From BMS3ABIN04 sp965554225 (GTDB lineage: Bacteria > Bacteroidota > Ignavibacteria > Ignavibacteriales > Melioribacteraceae), in assembly GCA_965554225.1 (NCBI GenBank), contig CBEVZC010000023.1, positions 1 to 32,839 on the forward strand: a DNA stretch of 32,839 nucleotides, written 5' to 3'. The notes under the pieces are model-generated. The model had not been told where the DNA came from and did not search any database. It worked only from the letters and a program-made list of their open reading frames with translations. Each line of letters begins with the position of its first letter. Position 1 is the first letter of the stretch. Both the position numbers and the translations under genes were made by a program. Shown in pieces: positions 16,783 to 24,749 of this stretch.

Positions 16783-17439
16783 TCATTTTAAAGGAATAAG
16801 ACCGGTTTTTTGATTAAAAATTTTTGCAATTCTGTAACTTGTGTAAGAAAAAAACGGAGCAGCTAAGACATCAACCGTATAATGTGTATGCTGCAGCAGA
16901 ACGCTTAACCCGACTATTACGGTTCCAATTAAGAATGCAAATCTCATTTTTTTATTCACAGCAGTAAGAAAAAGTAAGAACATGGTTGAGGTATGACCTG
17001 AAAAAAACAAATCCTTTTGAAGAGTAACACCGCTTCCGAATAGTTGTACAAAAGGATCATTTAATGAAATCATTCCAACCGGCGGATCTAACGGCAACGA
17101 ATACATCACTATCATTCTGAAAATTACCATAATTGCATATGATTGTAAAGTAAACAGAAAGTATCGCGGGTGTTTAATAAGAAAAATAATCCCCAAAATT
17201 ATTCCGCCATAAATTAATGTGAAGATGAACCTATTTAAGTTTATAGCTTTAAATAATTTTAAAAAAGGATCATCAACAATAACACCAATTCTAGTTTCGT
17301 TAAACAGCAAGAAATTTGATAGCACTATAAGAACTAGAGGCAGTGAAATAAATGTTATCACCATACTTATTTTAAATGTTTTGTCACTTAAACTTTCTTT
17401 CCAAACTTCGAATAATGATGCTGACTTGATTTGTTTCAT
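16783..17439 (-). CDS. PAP2_C / sphingomyelin-synthase-like membrane phosphatase or transferase
   Basis: 218-aa integral membrane protein with about six helices. The C-terminal half has the motifs of the PAP2_C (sphingomyelin/phosphatidylcholine synthase-like) group: DLFFSGHTSTMF (C2-type SGHT) and LQHTHYTVDVLAAPFF (C3-type H-Y-T-x-D). These supply the two catalytic histidines and aspartate of lipid phosphate phosphatases and head-group transferases. The substrate could be a lipid phosphate or a phospholipid head group; the sequence does not decide. It lies between ChaN-like (11 nt upstream) and GH13 (15 nt downstream) genes, so co-expression is likely, but the functional link between them is unclear. 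Confidence 0.8.
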   Translation of the reverse strand: MKQIKSASLFEVWKESLSDKTFKISMVITFISLPLVLIVLSNFLLFNETRIGVIVDDPFLKLFKAINLNRFIFTLIYGGIILGIIFLIKHPRYFLFTLQSYAIMVIFRMIVMYSLPLDPPVGMISLNDPFVQLFGSGVTLQKDLFFSGHTSTMFLLFLTAVNKKMRFAFLIGTVIVGLSVLLQHTHYTVDVLAAPFFSYTSYRIAKIFNQKTGLIPLK

Positions 17440-17450
17440 TATTTTCTAAA

Positions 17451-18479
17451 TCACCTATATGTTTGAGTTAGATCATCGGGTGTAACTATTATAAAATCGC
17501 CAAGAGTTTTATTTTCATTTTCTAGCGAATCAACAGAGGATTGTTCTGTACTTGAAATTACTAAGATTTTCAAATCGGGACGTTTTTGCTTAATATACCA
17601 AACTATGCCTTGATGATAATCAGAATGTTTTGATCCGTCGAAATGAAGAAATTGATCTCCATCCTGAAAATTTTTTAATATAAACTTTGCCATGGTTGCA
17701 TCCTTAATTGCTTGCGCTTCAACCATATGTCCCATACCGTGTTTTTTCATCATCTCTTTCATTTGGGCTGCTTCTTCCTTTTGTTCTTTTAGCTTTGTAC
17801 TATCCACTTTAACCTGAACATCTTTTTTTGCATTACCGTGCATTTTTTTTGTGCCTTTGCCATTCATCATACCCATTCCGGAGCTCATTGCGGCTAATTC
17901 TTTATATACTTTTAAGCTGCTGTCAATTTTAAAAGGGATATCTGCAATATATTTAAGTGAAGAGCTTTGCAGGCTGTCTAAAATAGTAAGTCCTTTTTTA
18001 GCAACCGAGGAGGCATATCTACGTGGAACATCGGTAGCAATAAACCTTAACTTTTTCTTCTTTGCAAATTCAAGCAGTGGCTTATAATCAGTTTTATAAT
18101 TTCCCCATAACCTTTCTTCTTTTTCAAAAGATTTTTTCGAAATATGACCGGCAAAATATTCGTCAATTAATAATTGTCCATCTGATTCAAACATTTCAGC
18201 GCCAACAATAAGCTTATCCTTTGAATTTTTATACAGCGCTTTTAGTAAACGTAACTCAAGCCAATGATCAATCGGATTGGTGTGCTGCTCACCGAAAAAA
18301 ACAATATCTGCCTTCTTTGCACTATTTACTAAAGTTTCAAAGTCAACTTGTTCACTCTGTGAATTATAAATTTGGTAAGCAGGCATATATCCGTAGATGA
18401 AAAGTACTAAAGATAAAATAGCAATTAACAAATACTGAATTCTAATCTTTCTAAATATTTTTGAAAATCGATTATTCAT
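17451..18479 (-). CDS. ChaN-family haem-binding protein with Met/His-rich insert
   Basis: 342-aa protein with an N-terminal membrane anchor or uncleaved signal (LLIAILSLVLFIYGYMPAY) and a ChaN/Cofac_haem_bdg (PF04187) domain. Family marks are VFFGEQHTNPIDH near the start, KLRFIATDVPRRY, the AQAIKDATMAKF helix and FDGSKHSDYHQGI near the end. ChaN of Campylobacter is an iron-regulated haem-binding lipoprotein, so a role in iron or haem handling is possible. Residues about 193-265 form an unusual linker rich in Met, His and Lys (GMGMMNGKG, KKMHG, MMKKHGMGHM). There is no lipobox cysteine. It is the first gene of a three-gene operon, with GAGGGG upstream of the ATG. Confidence 0.85.
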   Translation of the reverse strand: MNNRFSKIFRKIRIQYLLIAILSLVLFIYGYMPAYQIYNSQSEQVDFETLVNSAKKADIVFFGEQHTNPIDHWLELRLLKALYKNSKDKLIVGAEMFESDGQLLIDEYFAGHISKKSFEKEERLWGNYKTDYKPLLEFAKKKKLRFIATDVPRRYASSVAKKGLTILDSLQSSSLKYIADIPFKIDSSLKVYKELAAMSSGMGMMNGKGTKKMHGNAKKDVQVKVDSTKLKEQKEEAAQMKEMMKKHGMGHMVEAQAIKDATMAKFILKNFQDGDQFLHFDGSKHSDYHQGIVWYIKQKRPDLKILVISSTEQSSVDSLENENKTLGDFIIVTPDDLTQTYR

Positions 18480-18737
18480 TTAAGTACCCCTCTTTTTTAA
18501 TTATTATTATTCTCTCAATTTCAGAAAATTACGAAAATTATTGCTGAGATTTTTAACTTAGATTTTAATTTTCAAATATATCTTAATTTTTTGATTGGGA
18601 ATTGAAAATTCATTAATTGGAATTTACATATAAATTTGCGTGGCCCTTTTGGTTGATCCTTTTACCAAACTATAGTTTATTGAATCGTCAAAAAATATTA
18701 ACTTTCGTCTTTAATTATAAATTATCATACAAACAAA

Positions 18738-19508
18738 ATGAAAAATACGAAAATTACTATCTGCTTTATCTTAATATTTATGATTTCATCAAATGTTTCC
18801 GCTCAAATAAATATTGAGAAATTTAGAAGTAAATCTGATAATTTGGGCTTTTCCGGAATTATAAAATTAAATTTTACAATGTTAACCGGAAACAAGGAAG
18901 TTAAGTTGTTTGGATTGGAGAGCAGAACCGATTATCAGGCAAAGGGTTATTATACATTTCTGGTTGCAAAAGGAGGTTATGGCTGGCAAGGAGGAAAACA
19001 GTTTTCTAACGAGGCGCTATTGCATTTGCGATATGTTTTAAAAACCTCAACTATTATAAACCCTGAAGTATTTGTACAAATTGATTACAACAAAGCCAGA
19101 CTGTTACTTTTCCGATCGCTTGAAGGGGGCGGTTTACGTTTTGTTGCTTCACAATCACAAAAATCAGTACTGAATATTGGAATTTCAATTATGTATGAGC
19201 ATGAAAAATTAGATTTAACTACAAACGCCATTCATCAAAGAGAATATTCTAATGTTAGATTAAGCACTTATTTGTCATATTATTTAAAGCTAAAAGAGGG
19301 AGTTAGCCTTGCATCCATGGTTTATTATCAACCCAAAATAAATTATTTTGCCGATACAAGACTTTTAAGTGAAAACAGTTTGTTGGTTAATTTAACCGAA
19401 CACGTGGGATTGGCAGTTGAATTTAATCTAAGATTCGACAGCAAACCGCCGGATAATGTAAATGCTTTAGATACAAAAACGAAAATTGGATTTAGTTACA
19501 GATTTTAG
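18738..19508 (+). CDS. DUF481-like outer-membrane beta-barrel protein
   Basis: 256 aa with a clear signal peptide (ICFILIFMISSNVSAQ). The mature part alternates polar and hydrophobic residues in amphipathic beta-strands and ends in an aromatic residue (GFSYRF), as expected of outer-membrane barrels. The pattern LNFTMLTGNKEVK, the LLLFRSLEGGGLRF segment and the YEHEKLD segment fit the DUF481 family of salt-induced outer-membrane proteins. No enzymatic residues are visible. It is transcribed away from the ChaN operon across a 258-bp gap containing TAAATTTG at 18631-18638, which looks like a Bacteroidota-type -7 element but has no well-placed -33 element. Function is unknown. Confidence 0.7.
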   Translation: MKNTKITICFILIFMISSNVSAQINIEKFRSKSDNLGFSGIIKLNFTMLTGNKEVKLFGLESRTDYQAKGYYTFLVAKGGYGWQGGKQFSNEALLHLRYVLKTSTIINPEVFVQIDYNKARLLLFRSLEGGGLRFVASQSQKSVLNIGISIMYEHEKLDLTTNAIHQREYSNVRLSTYLSYYLKLKEGVSLASMVYYQPKINYFADTRLLSENSLLVNLTEHVGLAVEFNLRFDSKPPDNVNALDTKTKIGFSYRF

Positions 19509-19567
19509 TCTAAAGATGGTTGCTCAAGATGGCTTAACATTATTATTTAGTTAAAGTTTGTTGCCGG

Positions 19568-19601
19568 ATTCTATAGAAGGTATTGTTTGCAATTATAGAA
19601 T
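19568..19601. repeat. Inverted repeat downstream of the DUF481-like gene
   Basis: ATTCTATA-18 nt-TATAGAAT, perfect 8-bp arms, 60 nt after the stop codon. Followed on the plus strand by AAAGTTATTTTAATTT, so a weak transcription end is possible. The rest of the 207-bp gap holds nothing else I can name. Confidence 0.3.
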
Positions 19602-19715
19602 TATAAAGTTATTTTAATTTACAATTATTTTCGGGAAACCAAAGGATAATAAGTTTTGAAATTATTAATGAGCGTTTGTAATACAATAATATTTCATAAA
19701 TTTTAAGAGGAATTT

Positions 19716-20087
19716 ATGAATAAGAAAAACACACTTCGTTTTACAATAATATCTTTAACAATTATTCTTTTATTCACTACTTCTAATTTTTCTTTTTCCC
19801 AACCTAAATCGTATAATAAACTTGCTGTGGTAATTACCGCAAATGGTAATTCAATTAAAGTTAAAGGATTTATTGTTTTTATGAAAGACGGTAAAGAGAT
19901 AAAAAAAGAAATTGAAAAGGATAATGCTTGGGGATGGAATTTTTTAGGTGATTATATTGAAGAAGTTCATATCCGTAAAATATCAGGAGACGCTTCTTAC
20001 CATTTGTTTGTTATAGAAAACAATAATTTTTTATTCGAATCAAAGTCAATTAAATCAAATAAGCCGGTTGTTTATAGAAGGAACTAA
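19716..20087 (+). CDS. Small secreted protein, unknown
   Basis: 123 aa with a good ribosome site (AAGAGGAA) and a signal peptide ending near FSFSQPKSY. The mature part of about 90 residues is predicted mainly beta: KLAVVITANGNSIKVKGFIV, then an acidic/basic stretch, then FLGDYIEEVHIRKISGD. It has no cysteine and no recognised domain. It ends 49 nt before the tandem PanD-like gene on the same strand and could be co-transcribed with it, but its export makes a direct role in that cytoplasmic module doubtful. Confidence 0.7.
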   Translation: MNKKNTLRFTIISLTIILLFTTSNFSFSQPKSYNKLAVVITANGNSIKVKGFIVFMKDGKEIKKEIEKDNAWGWNFLGDYIEEVHIRKISGDASYHLFVIENNNFLFESKSIKSNKPVVYRRN

Positions 20088-20136
20088 TCTAACCGGGAAA
20101 ACAGAAATCTTATAGGTGTGACTAAACTAAATAGTT

Positions 20137-20970
20137 ATGGGTAATAGTCTGATTAAAATTAAACGAAGTGCCGTCCATAATCTAATTGTTGAAAATACTA
20201 ATTCGAATTCCGAGCCGAACGAAGGCTTAGTACTGCCGGAAGATATTATGTTGTTAGCCGATATAAAACCTTTCGAACAAATTGTAGCTACAAAAATTCA
20301 CGGCGATAATTGGAAAAATAGAATAACCACATTTGTTATACCTGGAAACCGAGTAGAGACAAGGGGTTCGTTAGCGCATTTCTTAAAACCGGACGATTTA
20401 TTTTGCATAATTACAAATTCTTTTATTTCGGGAAAAGCGCTCGAATATTATCGCGAAAGCAAATTACCAATATGTGACCTTGGATTTGATCCGCATACAA
20501 ATAAAAACAATAATACGCTGCAAGCTTCCGCAAAACTTGAGTATGTCAATAGAAAAGAAAAAATCGATAAAATACCGGAAGAGGTTATTCAATTAAGAAA
20601 CGATTTAATGAACAGGCAATATCTATCTCATTTGATTCTGGATTTGAAAGTTACGGAGGTTGTAGACGATTGTTTGTTGGGTAGTGCCGAAATACCACCG
20701 GATTTAATTGAGTTTGCTAAATTAGAAAAATACCAGAATGTTATTGTTGCCAACAGCAGTAAAGGAAGCATTTCGGCGGAAACTTATGTGGTGCCAACCT
20801 CGCCCGGCGTAGTTTTGATGGCTGGAGCAATGTCGCGTTTGGCTTCGCTTGATGAGAATGCAGCGCTAATGTCTTACAAGATTTCTTCCGGAGTTATCCA
20901 TCCGAGAATAATTAAAGTTCAAAATAATTCAAGTGAGCATTCTAAAATAGTCGATATTTCCAAATTATAG
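20137..20970 (+). CDS. Tandem aspartate-1-decarboxylase-like (PanD-like) protein
   Basis: 277-aa protein made of two PanD-like double-psi barrels, about residues 5-95 and 165-255, joined by a linker. Normal PanD is about 126 aa and self-cleaves between Gly24 and Ser25 to make a pyruvoyl cofactor. In the second repeat, LKVTEVVDDCLLGSAEI aligns with the PanD start region and keeps the Gly-Ser pair (G182-S183). In the first repeat the pair is Gly-Leu (G30-L31), so it should not self-cleave. The first repeat keeps an arginine (NRITTFVIPG) where PanD has catalytic Arg54; the second lacks it but keeps the tyrosine (ETYVV). So the two halves look complementary. Whether it decarboxylates aspartate, another amino acid, or nothing is open. 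It heads the Rieske enzyme cluster. Confidence 0.72.
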   Translation: MGNSLIKIKRSAVHNLIVENTNSNSEPNEGLVLPEDIMLLADIKPFEQIVATKIHGDNWKNRITTFVIPGNRVETRGSLAHFLKPDDLFCIITNSFISGKALEYYRESKLPICDLGFDPHTNKNNNTLQASAKLEYVNRKEKIDKIPEEVIQLRNDLMNRQYLSHLILDLKVTEVVDDCLLGSAEIPPDLIEFAKLEKYQNVIVANSSKGSISAETYVVPTSPGVVLMAGAMSRLASLDENAALMSYKISSGVIHPRIIKVQNNSSEHSKIVDISKL

Positions 20971-21082
20971 ATTGGTTTAATTCAAAGTCGAAAATGTATT
21001 ATATCTGACACTCAGGCAAAGAATCGCTTAATAAATTTATACTGTTTATTAAATTTATTCACAATCAAAGGTAGATCATTTC

Positions 21083-22714
21083 ATGAATCATAATTCGAAT
21101 AAAATAAAAATTACAAAATTCAGCGAGCTGGAAAATCGCATACCAACTTATGCCTTAGTTTCAAACGTAGACCTGGTTGTAATCAGAGACAATGATGAAG
21201 TCTCCGTATTGTACGGAAGATGTTTGCACAGAGGCGCACTGCTATCCGACGGATATGTAGACGGTCATAATTTAATTTGCGGTCTGCATTTCTGGGATTA
21301 TAGAATTGATACCGGAATAAGTGAATATAACAATTCTGAGAGACTCAAAAAATTTACTTCATGGGTTGACAAAAATGAGGATGCGGTTTTTATAGATAAA
21401 AATGAAATTATGCAATGGCAATTCGATAATCCTCAGCCTTATAACAGAGATCAATATTTGGGATTGTATGCTGATATACACGGGACAGAAGAAGAACCTA
21501 ACAATTTTTATATTCGGGAATTAGCAAAAAACGGGTTAAAAAATTGGGGACATCACGGTAAAACTTCAGCGATGGGCGTTCCGTTAACCGAACTTCCGCG
21601 TTGGAATGATATACAGATTGTAACCGCCCAGCTTGCAGCAAAACCATTGTTAGATGATACGCCCGTTAAAACCGAACTTGTTATTGGTCCCAATGCTAAA
21701 AAACCGCTAAAATTGGATATTCCGGTTTTTGTAAGTGATATGAGCTTTGGGGCGCTAAGTGAAGAGGCTAAAATTTCCTTGGCAAAAGGCGCCGAACTTG
21801 CCGGAACGGGAATTTGCTCTGGTGAGGGCGGAATGCTTCCCGAAGAACAGCGAAATAATTCAAAATATTTTTATGAGCTCGCTTCCGCTAAATTCGGTTG
21901 GGATATTCAAAAAGTTAAAAACGTTCAAGCTTTTCATTTTAAAGCGGGACAAGGGGCGAAAACCGGTACGGGCGGGCATCTCCCCGGAAGTAAAGTAAAA
22001 GGCAGAATTGCAGAAGTGCGTGGATTAAAAGAAGGTGAACCGGCTATTAGTCCTGCTACGTTTGATGATTTGATTACGGCTGAAGATTATAGAAAACTTG
22101 CAAATGAAGTCCGGGAAATTTCCGGTGGAATTCCTATAGGATTTAAAATGTCAGCTCAACATATTGAAGATGATATTGATTTTGCTTTAGAAGTTGGGAT
22201 TGATTATATAATTCTAGACGGACGCGGCGGCGGTACCGGAGCGGCTCCGGAAATTTTCAAAAATAATATTTCCGTGCCTACAATTCCGGCACTTGCAAGA
22301 GCCAAGAGACATTTGGATAAGAGAGAGGCGTATAACGTAACTTTAATAATTACCGGTGGATTAAGAACCGAGTCGGATTTTGTTAAAGCATTGGCTTTAG
22401 GTGCCGACGGAATCGCAGTTTCAAATTCGGCTTTACAAGCAATCGGGTGTTTGGCAATGCGTGCTTGCCATACTAATAATTGTCCGGTCGGTATTGCAAC
22501 TCAAAAAGATAATTTAAGAGCGAGAATTGAAATTGATAAATCGGCTAAACAACTCCAAAATTATTTTGAATCTACAGTTGAATTAATGAAAATTCTTTCA
22601 CGCGCTTGCGGACATGATAATTTTAATAAATTTAATATTAAAGATTTAACTACTTATAAAAAAGAAATGGCCGGTCTGACCGGAATAGCTTTCGGAGGAG
22701 TTACGGAACAATGA
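21083..22714 (+). CDS. Rieske domain fused to FMN/Fe-S glutamate-synthase-like domain
   Basis: 543 aa, cytoplasmic. Residues about 5-105 form a Rieske [2Fe-2S] domain with C47-x-H49 and C66-x-x-H69. Residues about 150-540 match the FMN-binding synthase domain of glutamate synthase (GltB domain 2): VFVSDMSFGALSEEAK, GTGICSGEGGMLPEEQ, AGQGAKTGTGGHLPG, FKMSAQHIEDD, DGRGGGTGAAP and the [3Fe-4S] motif C456-x5-C462-x4-C467 in the CHTNNCPVG region. There is no glutaminase domain, so ammonia would have to come from elsewhere or the reaction is different. The ATG is preceded by AAGG at a fair distance. It lies 112 nt after the PanD-like gene and 67 nt before the Rieske-ThDP gene. True substrate is unknown; oxidation or amination of a 2-oxo acid/amino acid pair is the plausible class. 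Confidence 0.88.
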   Translation: MNHNSNKIKITKFSELENRIPTYALVSNVDLVVIRDNDEVSVLYGRCLHRGALLSDGYVDGHNLICGLHFWDYRIDTGISEYNNSERLKKFTSWVDKNEDAVFIDKNEIMQWQFDNPQPYNRDQYLGLYADIHGTEEEPNNFYIRELAKNGLKNWGHHGKTSAMGVPLTELPRWNDIQIVTAQLAAKPLLDDTPVKTELVIGPNAKKPLKLDIPVFVSDMSFGALSEEAKISLAKGAELAGTGICSGEGGMLPEEQRNNSKYFYELASAKFGWDIQKVKNVQAFHFKAGQGAKTGTGGHLPGSKVKGRIAEVRGLKEGEPAISPATFDDLITAEDYRKLANEVREISGGIPIGFKMSAQHIEDDIDFALEVGIDYIILDGRGGGTGAAPEIFKNNISVPTIPALARAKRHLDKREAYNVTLIITGGLRTESDFVKALALGADGIAVSNSALQAIGCLAMRACHTNNCPVGIATQKDNLRARIEIDKSAKQLQNYFESTVELMKILSRACGHDNFNKFNIKDLTTYKKEMAGLTGIAFGGVTEQ

Positions 22715-22781
22715 ATATAATTTGCAATAATAATTAATCGAGTATTAACTTCTTATATAATAATTGTTTGGGAAATAGTTT

Positions 22782-24734
22782 ATGAATGTTGGAAATAAAA
22801 ATTTAAAATGGTATAAAGTTGCAGAACCGGGTGAACTGAATGAAAATAGAGTAATTACTGTTGCTGCTGCAAATAAAAGTTTTGCTTTATCTAAATTCGA
22901 AGCAAAGTATTGTGCGCTCGAAAATAAATGTCCTCATCAGGGCGGACCGCTCGGCGAAGGTTCGATTGAAGAGGGATGGTTGCGCTGCCCTTGGCATGGA
23001 TATGAATATCATCCGTGTACGGGAAGACCGCCAGAAGGCTTGGAGGATGCCGTTCAAACTTTTCCGGTTGAAGTTAGAAATGACGGAGTTTATATTGGAA
23101 TTGAACATACGAAACCACAAAAAAAAACGGTTTCGGATGTAATGATTCAAACTATGGTTAATTGGGGAGTTGATACCGTTTTTGGAATGGTTGGCCATTC
23201 TAATCTCGGATTAGCCGATGCAATTCGCCGGCAAACAAAAAAAGGTAAGTTAAAATATATCGGTATCCGGCACGAAGGTGCTGCTGCATTTGCCGCTTCG
23301 GGTTTTGCCAAGCTCACGGGTAAACCTGCAGCTTGTTTCGCAATTGCAGGACCCGGTTCTACAAATTTATTAACAGGATTGTGGGACGCAAAAGTCGACC
23401 GTGTTCCTATTTTAGCTTTAAGCGGTCAAGTTGATGCTCAGGTATTAGGTCCCGGAGCATTTCAAGAGGTTGATCTTGCCGCTGCATTCAATTCTGTTGC
23501 GGAATGGAGTCAGACCGTTTTACCTTCTTCTAAACATGCGGAACTAATGACGCTGGCTTTAAAAAACGCAATACTAAAACGCGACGTTGCACATTTAATA
23601 TTTCCGAATGAAGTGCAGGAAATTGAAGTTGCCGAGGAAACCGAAGCTTCTTCGCCTGAGGGAAGATTGACTGATCTTCAGATAGCTCCTCCCAAAGAGT
23701 CTTTTTCTAAAGCTGTGGAAATGATTCAAAATGCCAAGCGCCCGTGTATTATTGTCGGGAACGGCGCTAAATTTAGTATGAAACCTATAATTGAGTTTGC
23801 CGAAAAAATTGAAGCTGCTGTTATAACAACATTTAAAGGAAAAGGATTAATTCCCGACGATCACCCACTTGCTTGCGGAGTATTGGGAAGAAGCGGAACA
23901 CCTATCGCAAGTTATTTTATGAACTTCAGCGATTTGATAATTGTATTCGGGGCATCGTTTTCTAATCATACTGGCATTGCTACATTTCGTCCGATTATTC
24001 AAGTGGATTTCGACCAAATGGCTCTCGGAAAATTCCACAAAGTTGATGTACCGGTTTGGGGTGAGATTGGTGTAACAGTGAAAATGCTGAATGAAAAATT
24101 CAAAAGTAAATCCGGGAATCCGGAAATTAGGAATGAAATTACAAAACGGTGGGAAATGTGGAGAAAAGAAAAAGAAAGCCGGTTAAAAGATGATAGGGGA
24201 AACGGAATCAGCTCAATATCCGTATTTGAAGCAATGAACAAAACCATTCCGGAAAATGCCGTAATATCAGTTGATGTGGGAAATAACGCATATTCGTTCG
24301 GAAGATACTTTGAATGTAAACAACAATCAATTTTAATGTCGGGTTACTTGGGTTCAATAGGTTTCGGATATCCCGCGGCAATGGGTGCATGGGCTGCAAC
24401 GCCGGAAAGACCTATTGTAGCAGTTACCGGTGATGGGGGTTTTGCTCAATACATGGCTGAACTTACAACAGCGGTTAAATATAATATGAATATTACTCAC
24501 ATTTTGTTGAACAACGATGAATTGGGGAAAATTAGTAAAGAACAAAAAGCAGATGAATTAGAGGTTTGGGAAACCGACTTGGTTAATCCAAACTTTGCCG
24601 ATTATGCTACAAATTGCGGAGCTGTTGGAATTAGAGTGACAAAAAAAGAAGATTTAGTTGAGTCAATTAAAAAAGCATTGGAATATAACGGACCGGCAGT
24701 GGTGGAAATAATAACCGATGTCAATCTTATTTGA
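22782..24734 (+). CDS. Rieske domain fused to ThDP-dependent pyruvate-oxidase/acetolactate-synthase-like enzyme
   Basis: 650 aa. Residues about 5-108 are a Rieske [2Fe-2S] domain (C50-x-H52, C69-x-x-H72, in CPHQGGPLGEG and CPWHGYEY). From about 115 follows a complete ThDP enzyme of the POX/AHAS family: PYR domain with catalytic Glu (E165 in RHEGAAAFAASG), a central domain (RPCIIVGNGA onward) that binds FAD in relatives, and PP domain with the ThDP/Mg motif G550-D551-G552 to N577-N578. The C-terminal part (NNDELGKISKEQ, NFADYATNCGAVGIRV) resembles pyruvate oxidase more than acetolactate synthase. The Rieske centre would let electrons from 2-oxo acid oxidation leave by an iron-sulfur route, which is inference. 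The next gene starts 15 nt later. Confidence 0.88.
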   Translation: MNVGNKNLKWYKVAEPGELNENRVITVAAANKSFALSKFEAKYCALENKCPHQGGPLGEGSIEEGWLRCPWHGYEYHPCTGRPPEGLEDAVQTFPVEVRNDGVYIGIEHTKPQKKTVSDVMIQTMVNWGVDTVFGMVGHSNLGLADAIRRQTKKGKLKYIGIRHEGAAAFAASGFAKLTGKPAACFAIAGPGSTNLLTGLWDAKVDRVPILALSGQVDAQVLGPGAFQEVDLAAAFNSVAEWSQTVLPSSKHAELMTLALKNAILKRDVAHLIFPNEVQEIEVAEETEASSPEGRLTDLQIAPPKESFSKAVEMIQNAKRPCIIVGNGAKFSMKPIIEFAEKIEAAVITTFKGKGLIPDDHPLACGVLGRSGTPIASYFMNFSDLIIVFGASFSNHTGIATFRPIIQVDFDQMALGKFHKVDVPVWGEIGVTVKMLNEKFKSKSGNPEIRNEITKRWEMWRKEKESRLKDDRGNGISSISVFEAMNKTIPENAVISVDVGNNAYSFGRYFECKQQSILMSGYLGSIGFGYPAAMGAWAATPERPIVAVTGDGGFAQYMAELTTAVKYNMNITHILLNNDELGKISKEQKADELEVWETDLVNPNFADYATNCGAVGIRVTKKEDLVESIKKALEYNGPAVVEIITDVNLI

Positions 24735-24749
24735 AAAACGGAGAAATAA

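Noticed and set aside
18617..18817. 66-codon plus frame before the DUF481-like gene
   Set aside because: TTG start and overlap with the clear signal peptide start of the DUF481-like gene in a different frame.
19675..19704. TTTG-N18-TAAATTTT resembling a Bacteroidota promoter before the 123-aa secreted protein
   Set aside because: The -7 element lacks its final G, and the implied transcript would start at or inside the ribosome site, leaving almost no leader.
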